Of a stretch of 64,000 nucleotides of DNA, positions 8,200 through 17,681 are shown in pieces. How positions within the stretch are numbered: the stretch's first letter is position 1; the number at the start of each line of letters is the position of its first letter. The position numbers and the translations under genes were made by a program. Source of the stretch: CAVPMW01 sp963706515 (lineage in GTDB: Bacteria > Chloroflexota > Anaerolineae > Anaerolineales > UBA4823); NCBI GenBank assembly GCA_963706515.1, contig CAVPMW010000022.1:83811-147810 (forward strand). The letters are read 5' to 3'. The notes under the pieces were generated by a model. It did no database searches, was not told where the DNA came from, and saw nothing but the letters and a program-made list of their open reading frames with translations.

Positions 8200-9628
8200 A
8201 TGCAGATCGAAGCACTTTACCAACAGACGCTCGACTACCTGTACAGCTTTGTCGACTACAGCCTGACCCGGTCAACCCGCTACTCGCCGGAACACTTCGA
8301 TCTGAACCGGATGGTGACCTTTGTCGAATACCTGAACGACCCCCAGAATGCTTACCCGATCATCCACGTAGCCGGGACCAAGGGTAAAGGCTCGGTCTCG
8401 GCGATGATGCGCCAGCGCCCTGCAAGCTGCCGGTTATAAGGTGGGCTTGTACACCTCGCCGCACCTGCAGGATTATGCCGAGCGCATCCAGATTAACGGG
8501 GAGCCGATCCTGCACCAGGAGCTGATCCAGCTGATCGATGAGCTGCGACCTTACCTGGATCAGGGGACCAACCTGACCACCTTCGAGATCACCACGGGTC
8601 TGGCTTTCCGTTATTTCGACCAGCAGGGGGTGAATGCCGCCGTGATCGAAGTGGGTCTGGGCGGGCGGCTGGATGCGACCAACGTGGTCATCCCCCTGGT
8701 CTCGGTGATCACTTCCCTATCCTACGACCACACCCACTTCCTGGGCGATACACTGGCTGAGATTGCGGGCGAGAAAGCCGGGATCATCAAGCCGGGTGTT
8801 CCGGTGGTATTATCACCCCAGAAGGATGAGGCGCGGCTGGTGGTCGAGCGGATTGCCGCCGAAAGGGAGGCGCCGCTGTACCTGGTGGGCAGGGATTTCC
8901 TCTTTGCGCCTGTGACGCACTCCCTGGAAGGGCAGACCCTGCTGGTCTGGCCTTCCGTGGAACAAGAGCACCTGGATGAGTATATCGAATCGGCAGGAAT
9001 GCTGGAGTGGGAGCCAACTCGATTGACCATCCCGCTGCTGGGCTACCACCAGGTGGAGAATGCGGCTACGGCATATGCTGCTTTACAGGTAGCGCGCAGC
9101 TCGGGCCTGGCTATCAGCCAGGAGGCTATCCGAGCGGGGTTTTCTCGGGTGCATTGGCCGGCACGCTTTGAGATCCTGCAGCGTTCTCCGCCGGTGCTGG
9201 TCGACTCGGCTCACAACCGGGATTCTGCCTTGAAGCTGCGCCAGGCGCTGGACGATTACTTTCCCGGACAGCCGATTATCCTGATCTTTGGCGCCTCGGA
9301 AGATAAGGACATCGATGGGATGTTCGCCGAGCTGATGCCGAGAGTGAAGCAGGTGATGGCTACCCGCTCCTTCCATCCGCGCGCCATCGAGCCGGAGGAG
9401 CTGGTGACCCTGGCACACCGTTATGGGAAGCCAGCCAGGGCAGTCCCGAGCGTAGAAGCTGCCCTGGAGGAAGCGCTTCGCCTGGCACAGGGTGAGGCGC
9501 TCGTCCTGGCTACCGGCAGTATCTTCGTGGCTGCCGGCGTTCGCGAAGTCTGGTTAACCAGTACGCAGCCGAAACGGGTGAATCGAGGCCAGAAGCTCAA
9601 GGGGCGGGCGGCCAGGAGATGTGAATGA
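8200..9628 (+). CDS. folC: Bifunctional folylpolyglutamate / dihydrofolate synthase; one frameshift
   Basis: About 475 aa after repair. This enzyme ligates glutamate to (dihydro)folate or dihydropteroate in the cytoplasm. HVAGTKGKGSVSAM near residue 55 is the family P-loop, followed by LYTSPHLQDYAERI, the Mur-ligase-like central domain (EVGLGGRLDATNV, DHTHFLGDTLAEIAGEKAG) and the C-terminal domain (DSAHNRDSA, FGASEDKD). The frame breaks at 8407: an extra A in the codon after SAM sends the first frame to a stop at 8439. Removing it joins SVSAMCASALQAAGYKVG. The stop overlaps the lon start (ATGA). Confidence 0.88.
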
Positions 9629-12141
9629 GAAATAAAGATTGGTATTTCCGCGATGATGATGAAGACTTCGGCGAAGCTCTGCACCGCCGGACCGAGGAGC
9701 TGTACAGCATACCGGATACACAGCCAGATGAGGATGGGATGATCGAATGTCCGGTGCTGCCGTTGCGCGACCTGGTGGTTTTCCCGCGCATGGTCTCCCC
9801 GGTATTCCTTTCGCAGGAAACGGTGATCATTGGCGATCGAAGACGCCCAGCTGAACGACCAGACGGTCATTGCGTTGACCCGACGCGATCCCGATGTCGA
9901 GGATCCCGGTCCGCAGGATTTCCTGCCGATCGGGGTGGAGACGGCTGTCGGGCGCTTGTTGAGCATGCCGGATGGCTCCAGCTCGGCACTGGTGCAGGGA
10001 CGGCGGCGGGTCGAGGTGGTGGAGTTCGCCCAGGAAGAGCCCTTCCTGGTCGTGCGCGGTCGCCCGGTCTACGAGACGACGTCTGTCGATCGCCAGATCG
10101 ATGCCACCATGCGCACTGCCCTGGAGATGTTCCAGAAATGCGTGCAGCTCGACCGCAGCCTGCCGGAAGAAGCCTATCTGTACGCCTTGAATATCGACGA
10201 GCCGGGCTGGCTGGCGGATATGATCGTCACCACCATCGCCCCACCGCTTGCAGGAGCGCCAGGACTTGCTGATGATCCAGGACCCGTTGGAACGGCTCGA
10301 AACAGGTGATCAACCTCCTGGCGAAGGAAGCCGATGTGCTGGAGCTGGAAGACGAGATCCACACCCGGGCGCAGAGCGAGGTCGACCGCACCCAGCGAGA
10401 GTTCTACCTGCGCGAGCAGATGAAAGTGATCCAGACCGAGCTGGGCGAGGGCGACCCCTGGGCGACGGAAATTGTCGAGCTGCGCACCCGGGTCGAGTCG
10501 GCAGGCCTGCCGGAAGAAGTGCAGGTGCGGGCACTGAAAGAAGTCGAACGCCTGGGTCAGATGCCGCCGATGTCGCCCGAAGTGGGCATCATCCGCACTT
10601 ATGTCGAGTGGATCCTGGAGCTGCCCTGGATCAATGCGACCGAGGATAACCTGGATGTGAGCCATGCAGCTGAGATCCTGGAGCGCGACCATTACGGGCT
10701 GCCGCGCGCCAAAGAGCGCATCCTGGAATATATCGCCGTGCGCAGCCTGAAGCCCAAACGGCTGCGCCAGCCGATCCTGTGTTTTGTCGGCCCGCCTGGC
10801 ACCGGTAAGACCTCTCTGGGACGCTCGATCGCCGAGGCACTGGGGCGCAAGTTTGTGCGCCTCTCACTGGGCGGCGTGCGCGACGAGGCCGAAATCCGCG
10901 GCCACCGGCGCACCTACATCGGCGCTTTGCCGGGGCGCATCCTGCAGACCATGCGCCGGGCAGGGACGATCAACCCGCTGTTCATGCTGGATGAGATCGA
11001 CAAGCTCGGGCAGGATTTTCGCGGCGACCCGTCCTCCGCCCTGCTGGAGGTGCTCGATCCGGAGCAGAACCATGCTTTTTCGGACCATTACCTGGAGCTG
11101 GCCTACGACCTCTCCAAGGTGATGTTCATTACCACCGCCAATACGACCGGCACCATCCCTCCGGCATTGCTGGACCGCATGGAGGTGATCGAATTCCCCG
11201 GCTACATCGAGGAAGAAAAGCTGGAGATCGCCCGCCGCTTCCTGATCCCCCGCCAGCTCGATGAGAATGGGCTGGAAGCGGAAAGCTGCACTTCACGGAG
11301 CAGGCGCTGCAGGCGCATCATCCGCGAGTATACCTATGAAGCCGGGGTGCGCAACCTGGAACGCGAGATCGGCAAGATCTGCCGCAAAGTTGCCCGGCTG
11401 AAAGCGGAGAAGAAGCGCTTCCCGACGCAGGTCAGCAAAGTCATGGTCGAACGATTCCTGGGACCGCCGCAGTTCTTCAACCTGGAAGCCGAGCGGCAGA
11501 ATGAGATCGGCGTGGCGACAGCTATCGCCTGGACAGAGAACGGCGGTGAGATCATGCCGGTGGAGGTGCTGCTGATGGAAGGCAAAGGCAACCTGCAGAT
11601 CACCGGGCAGATCGGCACGGTGATGCAGGAATCCGCCCAGGCAGCGCTCTCTTATCTGAAGTCACGCTCGCGGGCGCTCGAAATCAACCCGGAGCTGTTC
11701 GAGCACCTGGATATCCATATCCACATTCCGGAAGGCGCCATCCCGAAGGATGGCCCGAGCGCCGGGATCACCATCTGCACTCGCGCTTGATCATCGGCTT
11801 TCACCGGGCGCCGGTAAACTGCGAGTGTGGGCATGACCGGAGAGATCACCCTGCGCGGGCGGGTGCTGCCGGTGGGCGGGGTGCGCGAGAAAGTGCTGGC
11901 GGCTCACCGCGCCGGGATCAAGACCGTGATCATGCCCAAGCGCAACTTGAAAGACCTGGTGGACATCCCCAAACGGGCTCGCAACGAGATGAATATCGTA
12001 CCGGTCGAGCATATGGACCAGGTGCTGGAGGTCGCTCTGCTGCCGGCAGAGAAGAAACTTCGAACGCCGCGCGCCCGGCGCACCCAGCCTGCCAAACAAG
12101 GGGAAGAGCCGCGCCGCAAGTGTCTCCGGGCAACCAGGTAG
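9625..12141 (+). CDS. lon: ATP-dependent Lon protease; several frameshifts
   Basis: About 835 aa after repair. Lon degrades damaged and regulatory proteins in the cytoplasm. Domains in order: LON substrate-binding N-domain (CPVLPLRDLVVFPRMVSPV), coiled region (REFYLREQMKVIQTELGEGD), AAA+ module with Walker A GPPGTGKTSLG and Walker B FMLDEIDKLG, and the protease domain with the catalytic Ser in PKDGPSAG. The reading changes frame near 9828, 10250, 10300 and 11775-11830, and a compensated pair lies at 11275-11320. The catalytic Lys region (VGMTGEITLRGRVLPVGGVR) is only in the last frame. It overlaps folC by four bases. Confidence 0.85.
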
Positions 12142-12188
12142 GCTTACCGGGGATCTAGCCTGCCGCTGGCTGAAACCTAGAGAGGAAT

Positions 12189-13598
12189 ATGCAGGCGAAT
12201 CTAAATCCTGCGGATATCGTGCGGCTCCTTGCCCAGGGGATGGGGGAGGAGCTGCATTGGTTTCCGCAAGGAGTCAGCCCAGAACGGCTGGCGACGGTGA
12301 TGATTGGCATGGCAAACAGCCGGGGCGGGGTAATCTTGATCGGGGTGGCGCCGCGCAGCGGGCTCATCCAGGGGATAACCGATCCTGGCGCAGCGTTTGA
12401 TCTCATCTTCCAGGCGGCATTACTGGCAGATCCGCCGCTGGTATTACCCCTCCCCCGCCAGGTTGAAATCGAAGAGCAATCCTTGCTGGTGGTGGTTGTT
12501 CCCCCAGGGCTGCCGTACGTATATAACCTGGAAGGTCGATATTTTGTGCGCCAGGGGGCTCAGACCAACCCAATCCCAGCCCGGCAGCTGCGCCAGCTGC
12601 TCGTCGAGCGTGGAGTGATCCAATTCGAGGCGCAAGTACCGCCTGGCGCCAGCCTCGACGACCTGGATATGAACAAGGTGGAGGCGTACATTGCTGCCTT
12701 ACGCCTGCCCGGTGCAGAGACTCCGGAAGATATTTTGCTGCGGCGCGGCTGCCTGGGCTCACCTTCCGGCAGCGGAGGGGATACCGGTCTGCACCCCAAT
12801 TATGCCGGCTTGCTCTTATTCGGGAAGCAGCCTCAGCGCTGGCTGCCTGGCGCAACGATCCTGGCGGCGCGCTTTACCGGCTCCACCTTCGCCGACCGTT
12901 ACCTGAAACAGGAGATCAACGGCACCTTGATCGACCAGCTGTACCAGGTAGAAGGGTTCTTCAGCCAAAACATCCGGAATGTCGTTCACGTCTCCGGTTT
13001 CATCCACCAGGATGAGCCTGAATACCCGCTGGAAGCCGTGCGCGAGCTCCTGGTCAACGCTGTAGCGCACCGCGACTACAACCAGCAAGGAGACAGCATT
13101 CACCTCAACCTGTTCGCCGACCGGTTAGAGGTGCATTCACCGGGAGGCTTACCCGGACCGGTGACCCTGGATAACCTGCTTCAGGCGCGCTTTTCACGCA
13201 ACCCGGTGATTGTGCAGGTCCTGGCAGACATGGGCTTCGTCGAGCGGCTGGGATACGGGCTGGACCGGGTGGTACAGGCTGTCCGCCAGGCGGGTTTGCG
13301 CCCGCCGCAGTTCGCGGAGCTGGCAGGCTCCTTCCGGGTGACCCTGTTTGGGGAAAGCCTCTCGCCGGCAGGATCCCTCCCTGACCTTACTGCATACCAT
13401 GGATTGGGTCTCAATCCTCGCCAGGAGGCGGCGCTCGCCTACTTGTCCCGCTTCCGGCGCATTACCAGCAGCGATTACCAGAGTCTGTGTCCCGAAGTTC
13501 ACCCGGAGACGCTGCGCCGGGACCTGGCAGATCTGATCGGGCGCGGGATCCTGATCAAAGTGGGTGATAAGCGGTCGACGTACTACATCATAAAGTAG
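12189..13598 (+). CDS. AlbA_2 (Schlafen-type AAA_4) domain regulator with C-terminal ATPase fold
   Basis: 469 aa. The N-terminal 130 residues match the AlbA_2/AAA_4 putative nucleic-acid-binding domain (VSPERLATVMIGMANSRGGV, then LIGVAPRSG, YFVRQGAQTNPI). The central part (YAGLLLFG to EAVRELLVNAVAHRDY) and SPGGLPGPVT resemble the GHKL-type ATPase region of RecG-like transcriptional regulators. The last ~60 residues look like a winged helix (LNPRQEAALAYLSRFRRITS). It is a probable DNA-binding regulator with unknown ligand. The frame is intact, 47 bp after lon, with AGAGAGG before the start. The ACBP gene follows 15 bp later and is likely cotranscribed. Confidence 0.7.
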   Translation: MQANLNPADIVRLLAQGMGEELHWFPQGVSPERLATVMIGMANSRGGVILIGVAPRSGLIQGITDPGAAFDLIFQAALLADPPLVLPLPRQVEIEEQSLLVVVVPPGLPYVYNLEGRYFVRQGAQTNPIPARQLRQLLVERGVIQFEAQVPPGASLDDLDMNKVEAYIAALRLPGAETPEDILLRRGCLGSPSGSGGDTGLHPNYAGLLLFGKQPQRWLPGATILAARFTGSTFADRYLKQEINGTLIDQLYQVEGFFSQNIRNVVHVSGFIHQDEPEYPLEAVRELLVNAVAHRDYNQQGDSIHLNLFADRLEVHSPGGLPGPVTLDNLLQARFSRNPVIVQVLADMGFVERLGYGLDRVVQAVRQAGLRPPQFAELAGSFRVTLFGESLSPAGSLPDLTAYHGLGLNPRQEAALAYLSRFRRITSSDYQSLCPEVHPETLRRDLADLIGRGILIKVGDKRSTYYIIK

Positions 13599-13613
13599 GG
13601 CGGAGGCAATGCG

Positions 13614-13880
13614 ATGGCAGACCTGAAAGCACAGTTCGAAGCCGCGGCGCAGGAAGTTCAGTCTCTTCCTCAGCGTCCTGACAACGAGACCCTGTTAAAG
13701 CTGTATGCCTTTTACAAGCAGGCCACCCTGGGCGACGTCTCGGGCAAGCGCCCGGGAGCGATGGATATGGTGGGCCGCGCCAAGTACGACGCCTGGGCCT
13801 CACTAAAAGGGGTAAGCCAGGACAAAGCGATGATGGCTTACATCCGCCTGGTGGAGCGGTTGAAGGAGTCAAGTCGATGA
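13614..13880 (+). CDS. Acyl-CoA-binding protein
   Basis: 88 aa, the normal ACBP length. It binds medium- and long-chain acyl-CoA in the cytoplasm. The signature is clear: LLKLYAFYKQATLGDVSG, then RPGAMDMVGRAKYDAW, with the conserved Tyr, Lys and Trp that contact CoA. GGCGGAGG precedes the ATG. It sits just downstream of the AlbA_2-type regulator. ACBPs are typical of eukaryotes and patchy in bacteria, so presence here is mildly unusual. Confidence 0.92.
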   Translation: MADLKAQFEAAAQEVQSLPQRPDNETLLKLYAFYKQATLGDVSGKRPGAMDMVGRAKYDAWASLKGVSQDKAMMAYIRLVERLKESSR

Positions 13881-13925
13881 AGTAAGAATTGAGAGTAGAT
13901 GGTAACGCAACTTCCTCCATGTTCC

Positions 13926-15230
13926 TCAGGAGCTAGGCGCGGCGACAATTTTATAGACCCCACCGCCCGAGAGGTCCAGCAGATACAGCTCCCCGGAGCT
14001 GTCTTCGCCAAAGCTGGAGACGTTATGCGGGGTATTCAGCAATTCCTCGTTGTTGGGGTTGTTCCAGCTGCTCCCAGATTTTGTGAGTCCCCAGATCGTC
14101 CCCGTGCAATAATCGGCGTAGATATAGGTCCCTTCCAGGGAAGGGATCGCCCCTCCATGGTAGACAAATCCGCCGGTTATGGAGCATTGCCCGTTCTGGT
14201 GGGGATAATCGAAAACTGGCAGGGTGAGACCGGCCTGGCTGCAGGTCGCGGCGCCGTAGCATAGGAAACCTTCCATTTTGTTCCAGCCGTAGTTCTCGCC
14301 GCCTGGGCTGGAGTGAGGCTGGTAATCGATCTCCTCGCGTGCACCCTGACCGACGTCGCCGATGAACAGATCTCCATTGGAGGCATCGAAGGAATAACGC
14401 CAGGGATTGCGCATGCCCAGAGCCCAAATCTCAGGGCGGTAGCCGGGAGTGTTGGCGTACGGATTGGTGGGTGGGATGCGGTATTTCGGATTGGAATTCG
14501 GATTCCCGGCAGAGAACATGGCTGGCAAGTAAGCGAAGAAGTTTGAGACGACCGGGATGGAGGGCAACGGCTCGACGTCGATGCGCAGGATTTTACCTAA
14601 CAGCGCGCCTGGGTTCTGGGCATTGTGAGCTGGATCGCCGCTTCCGCCGCCATCCCCGGTGCCGATATACAGGTAGCCATCCGGACCGAAGAGCAGCAGC
14701 CCACCGTTGTGATTTGTGTTGGCCGGATGCGAAAGATAAAGGATGGTTTCAGCGGAGTTCGGGTCGGCGATATTCGGATTGCCGGTGAGATGGAAGCGAA
14801 CGACGACGTTATCTCCGCTCTTATTGGTGTAGTAGACGTAGAAATAACCTTTGCTGGCGTAACCGGGCGGGAAAGCCACGCTGAGCAGCCCTTGTTCGCC
14901 GCCATACAGCACCCGGCTGGTGATATCGAGGAAAGGCGTGGACAGAAGGGAGCTGGTGTTGCGGTTATAAATCCTGATGCGACCCGGCTCCTCGACGATG
15001 AACAGCCGGCTGCTGCCATCCCTGGGGTCGATGAGGTAGACTGGTGCTTCCAGACCGGATGTGATTACCGGCTGCAAGGCGATCGCGGTGGGTTGTTGAG
15101 GGGTCGTGGAAAAGACCCTTTCCAGGGGTGCTTCACGCGCACCTGCATCCCCACTCCAACCAGCGAGCAAACAAACGATCAACAGAAAACCCAATCCATA
15201 CCTGCTAAGCCTAAACCTGTAATTTCTCAT
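13926..15230 (-). CDS. Secreted PQQ-type sugar (glucose/sorbosone) dehydrogenase-like beta-propeller
   Basis: 434 aa from the ATG at 15230. I prefer this start over one 24 bp upstream because AAGGA is correctly spaced and it lies just past the upstream gene's stop. A signal peptide (YGLGFLLIVCLLAGW) precedes a six-bladed propeller of the soluble glucose dehydrogenase/HHIP-like family: GGEQGLLSVAFPPGY, HNGGLLLFGPDGYLYIGTGD, ALGMRNPWRYSFD, GDVGQGAREEIDYQ. The GGxxxFGPDGxLY and RNPWR blocks include the family's catalytic His and PQQ-contact Arg. It should oxidise sugars or similar outside the membrane; actual substrate and cofactor are unproven. FFAYLPAMF occurs internally. Last gene of the 22.3-13.9 kb run. 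Confidence 0.85.
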   Translation of the reverse strand: MRNYRFRLSRYGLGFLLIVCLLAGWSGDAGAREAPLERVFSTTPQQPTAIALQPVITSGLEAPVYLIDPRDGSSRLFIVEEPGRIRIYNRNTSSLLSTPFLDITSRVLYGGEQGLLSVAFPPGYASKGYFYVYYTNKSGDNVVVRFHLTGNPNIADPNSAETILYLSHPANTNHNGGLLLFGPDGYLYIGTGDGGGSGDPAHNAQNPGALLGKILRIDVEPLPSIPVVSNFFAYLPAMFSAGNPNSNPKYRIPPTNPYANTPGYRPEIWALGMRNPWRYSFDASNGDLFIGDVGQGAREEIDYQPHSSPGGENYGWNKMEGFLCYGAATCSQAGLTLPVFDYPHQNGQCSITGGFVYHGGAIPSLEGTYIYADYCTGTIWGLTKSGSSWNNPNNEELLNTPHNVSSFGEDSSGELYLLDLSGGGVYKIVAAPSS

Positions 15231-15231
15231 A

Positions 15232-16041
15232 TCAAATGTCCTTGATTTTTGCATAGATCACGGGTGCCTGCGTGGCGATCACTTCCGGATCGGACCGCCA
15301 GACAAACTTTTCTCCTACGCCGCCGTATTCGAGGGCCAGGAGCCAGGGCCGCGCCCATTCGTTCAGGCGGATACGTTCCAGCGCCCAATCCAACGCTGGC
15401 CAATCCTCTTCCAGGACGGACATGTGGTCGCGCCAGACGCCATCCAGGAAGTGCAGCCCGGTAAAATGCAGCTCGCGCAGGCGGTTTACCGGGAGGGCGG
15501 TCAGGTATTGATCCTCCTCGACGCCAAGCTGGCGGGCAGAGATGCGGGCGTGAGAGATATCCAATAAGAACCCGCAGTCGCAAGATTCTATCAGGTGACT
15601 GATGAACTGCGGGTCTACAGCACAGGGTAATACTTTATCCTGCGGACCGCGGTAGGGTACATTCTCCAGGATCACCCGGCTGGGTCCAAACCGCTTGAGA
15701 ACGACCTCCAGATCGGCGCGCACCCGGGCTTCTACCTGGTTGGCGCGCTCAGGAGAAAGATGCTCATCATCCAACCCTGGGAAATGTTTACGGTTAGGTG
15801 ACAGATGCAGGTTTATGTAAGGCGTATTTGTTTGCTGCAAGAGATCCCACACGTAACTCCAATCCTTCTCTTTCAGACTGCCATTCCCGGCATTGAGGTT
15901 GAAATGGATGGCTACCGGGCAGATCTCGCTCGCTTCGGCGATCATGTCGGGCCAATCCGGCGTCTTAAAACGGTCGAGGCGGATCTTGCCTGCTGTGAAT
16001 AACTCAGCCGCTTGGAAGGAGTAGTTGATGGCAAACAGCAT
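15232..16041 (-). CDS. MNIO/DUF692-like TIM-barrel enzyme
   Basis: 269 aa from the ATG at 16041, one base after the mltG stop; a longer start lies inside mltG. The pattern of acidic, His and Asn residues resembles multinuclear nonheme iron oxidases (MbnB/TglH type, DUF692): a central VILENVPY, GFLLDISHARISA, ELHFTGLHFLDG, RDHMS and a terminal ALEYGG, i.e. Glu, Asp/His, His, Asp/His and Glu on successive strands. The related xylose-isomerase-like TIM barrels are the alternative. MNIOs modify cysteines in ribosomal peptides, usually with a DUF2063 partner; neither a partner nor a precursor peptide is visible here. Coupled on both sides (1-nt gaps). Confidence 0.6.
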   Translation of the reverse strand: MLFAINYSFQAAELFTAGKIRLDRFKTPDWPDMIAEASEICPVAIHFNLNAGNGSLKEKDWSYVWDLLQQTNTPYINLHLSPNRKHFPGLDDEHLSPERANQVEARVRADLEVVLKRFGPSRVILENVPYRGPQDKVLPCAVDPQFISHLIESCDCGFLLDISHARISARQLGVEEDQYLTALPVNRLRELHFTGLHFLDGVWRDHMSVLEEDWPALDWALERIRLNEWARPWLLALEYGGVGEKFVWRSDPEVIATQAPVIYAKIKDI

Positions 16042-16042
16042 A

Positions 16043-17197
16043 TCAGGGACAGCCGTTCTGCAAATGCGCTTCAAAGGTTTCGGCAAACTGGTGGCGACCC
16101 GAGCCGTCGCAAGCTGCCCGGAAGTAGAGATAGGGCGTCTGCGCGGGCTGGGCGACTGCCTTAAGGGCAGCCATCCCGGGGTTTGAAATCGGAGCGGGAG
16201 GTAGCCCCGGATTCTGATACGTATTGTAAGCTGAATACACCTGCAGGTCCTTTGCTGATAATGGATTGGTCCACCAGGTCTGTTGAGCGTCGTTATAACC
16301 CAATGCGTATTGGACTGTTGGATCGCTGTCCAGACTCATCCCCTTTGCCAGGCGGTTGGTAAAGACCGAGGCAATGAGCGGCATCTCGTCTTCGCGCATG
16401 GCTTCGCGTTGGACCAGCGAAGCCAGGATGACAGCCTGGTTCAGGCTGAGACCCTGATCTTTGAAGGACTGGCGCAAGCTGGGACCGACCTGGCGGTCGA
16501 ACTCGGCAAGGGCCATCTCCACGAACTGGCTGGCAGAGGTGTTGCGCGCGATGGTATACGCCCCTGGCAGGAGGTATCCCTCCAGGGTTGCTCCAGAAGG
16601 CAGGTCTGCCAGCAGGGGCAGCTCGCGATCCGGGTTCTGCGCCGCGCTCAGAAACGCCTGCGGTGTGAGGTGTAAGCCAGAGGCAGGCAGGCTGCCGGCA
16701 ATCTCTTCCAGGCGCCAACCTGCCAGGATATTCAAGGTAATCTTATCTGGGGTCGGATCCTGGATGGCACGCGCTACCTCGATGGTAGTCATCGCCGGGC
16801 TGAGCGAATGCTCCCCAGCCTGGACGGTAGTATCCAGCCCGGCATAGATCAGGTAGTCGCGGAACGCTTGAGGGCTCGAGATCACCCCCGCGCTTTGCAG
16901 CCTTCCGGAGATCGAATTGAGCGACTCGCCCAGCCCGATAGCGAAGGAGCGCTCGCTGGCAGTTGAATCTACTGGCTTAAGCAGTTTATCTGCCTCAGCG
17001 AGCAGCTTGTATGAAAGGTAATACTGCTGGAAAGCACCCAGGCCGCGGTCAGCGGGGCCGAAAACGGCTGAGGCGCGCAGGGGCAGCTGGAGCAGCGCCA
17101 GGCCTCCCAGGAACAAGGCACAGCAGGAGGCACAGACAAATAGGGTCACGAGCCAAAAAAAGCAAGAGGGGCGGCGAGGCGCCATAGGCAGAGTCAC
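16043..17197 (-). CDS. mltG: Endolytic murein transglycosylase MltG
   Basis: 384 aa. One N-terminal transmembrane helix (about 12-36) leads into the YceG/MltG domain, which cuts nascent peptidoglycan strands. Recognisable blocks are TLEGYLLPGAYTIA, ILASLVQREAM (the ASIVEKE-type block; the first Glu is Gln, the second is kept), LDSDPTVQYALG and YNTYQNPGLPPAPISNPG. The first half is a LysM-like region (GESLNSISGRLQSAGVI). It follows yqgF/ruvX by 14 bp, the pairing seen in many bacteria, and is directly followed by the MNIO-like gene. Confidence 0.9.
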   Translation of the reverse strand: MTLPMAPRRPSCFFWLVTLFVCASCCALFLGGLALLQLPLRASAVFGPADRGLGAFQQYYLSYKLLAEADKLLKPVDSTASERSFAIGLGESLNSISGRLQSAGVISSPQAFRDYLIYAGLDTTVQAGEHSLSPAMTTIEVARAIQDPTPDKITLNILAGWRLEEIAGSLPASGLHLTPQAFLSAAQNPDRELPLLADLPSGATLEGYLLPGAYTIARNTSASQFVEMALAEFDRQVGPSLRQSFKDQGLSLNQAVILASLVQREAMREDEMPLIASVFTNRLAKGMSLDSDPTVQYALGYNDAQQTWWTNPLSAKDLQVYSAYNTYQNPGLPPAPISNPGMAALKAVAQPAQTPYLYFRAACDGSGRHQFAETFEAHLQNGCP

Positions 17198-17211
17198 TCT
17201 CTCGGTAATAA

Positions 17212-17655
17212 TTACGTTGCTGGATTGAAATCGGACTTAGAATCGCCCGGGTTATCTGCGAGGTAAGATTGCAATAATACCGCCGCGGCCACATCGTCCA
17301 GGTGACCGGCGCGATTCCGGCGCGAGGCGCCGGCGGCAAGGCGGGCAGCCCGCGCAGCCTGGGTGGTACCGCTTTCGTCCCATAACTTCACCGGCAAGCT
17401 GGTCTGGCTGCGGATAGCCGCTGCCAGGCGGGCGCTGCGCCGGCTCCCGGCAGTGGGCAGGTTGTCCGCATCCAGCGCCTGACCCACGATGATCAGCTCT
17501 GCTCCCTGCTCGCTGGCGATCTGTGCAATCGAGGCAGCATCGACCGGCCGGGAAATATGGCGGAGGATGCCCAAAGGGGTAGCTACCAGCCCGCTGGGGT
17601 CGCTGATCGCCAGCCCCAGGTGTTTTTCTCCTGGGTCAATCGAAAGGATGCGCAC
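17212..17655 (-). CDS. ruvX: Holliday-junction-resolvase-like / pre-16S rRNA nuclease YqgF
   Basis: 147 aa, typical length. RNase-H-fold features: first-strand Asp in SIDPGEKHLGLAISD, LIIVGQALDADN, LPVKLWDESGTT with the catalytic acidic residues, and HLDDVAAAVLLQSYL with the final Asp pair. YqgF is involved in 16S rRNA 5'-end maturation in E. coli and was once proposed as a resolvase. It lies between the baseplate-J-like gene (26 bp gap) and mltG (14 bp gap) in one operon. Confidence 0.9.
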   Translation of the reverse strand: MRILSIDPGEKHLGLAISDPSGLVATPLGILRHISRPVDAASIAQIASEQGAELIIVGQALDADNLPTAGSRRSARLAAAIRSQTSLPVKLWDESGTTQAARAARLAAGASRRNRAGHLDDVAAAVLLQSYLADNPGDSKSDFNPAT

Positions 17656-17681
17656 AGAGAAATTCTCTCAGGTAAATTCTC

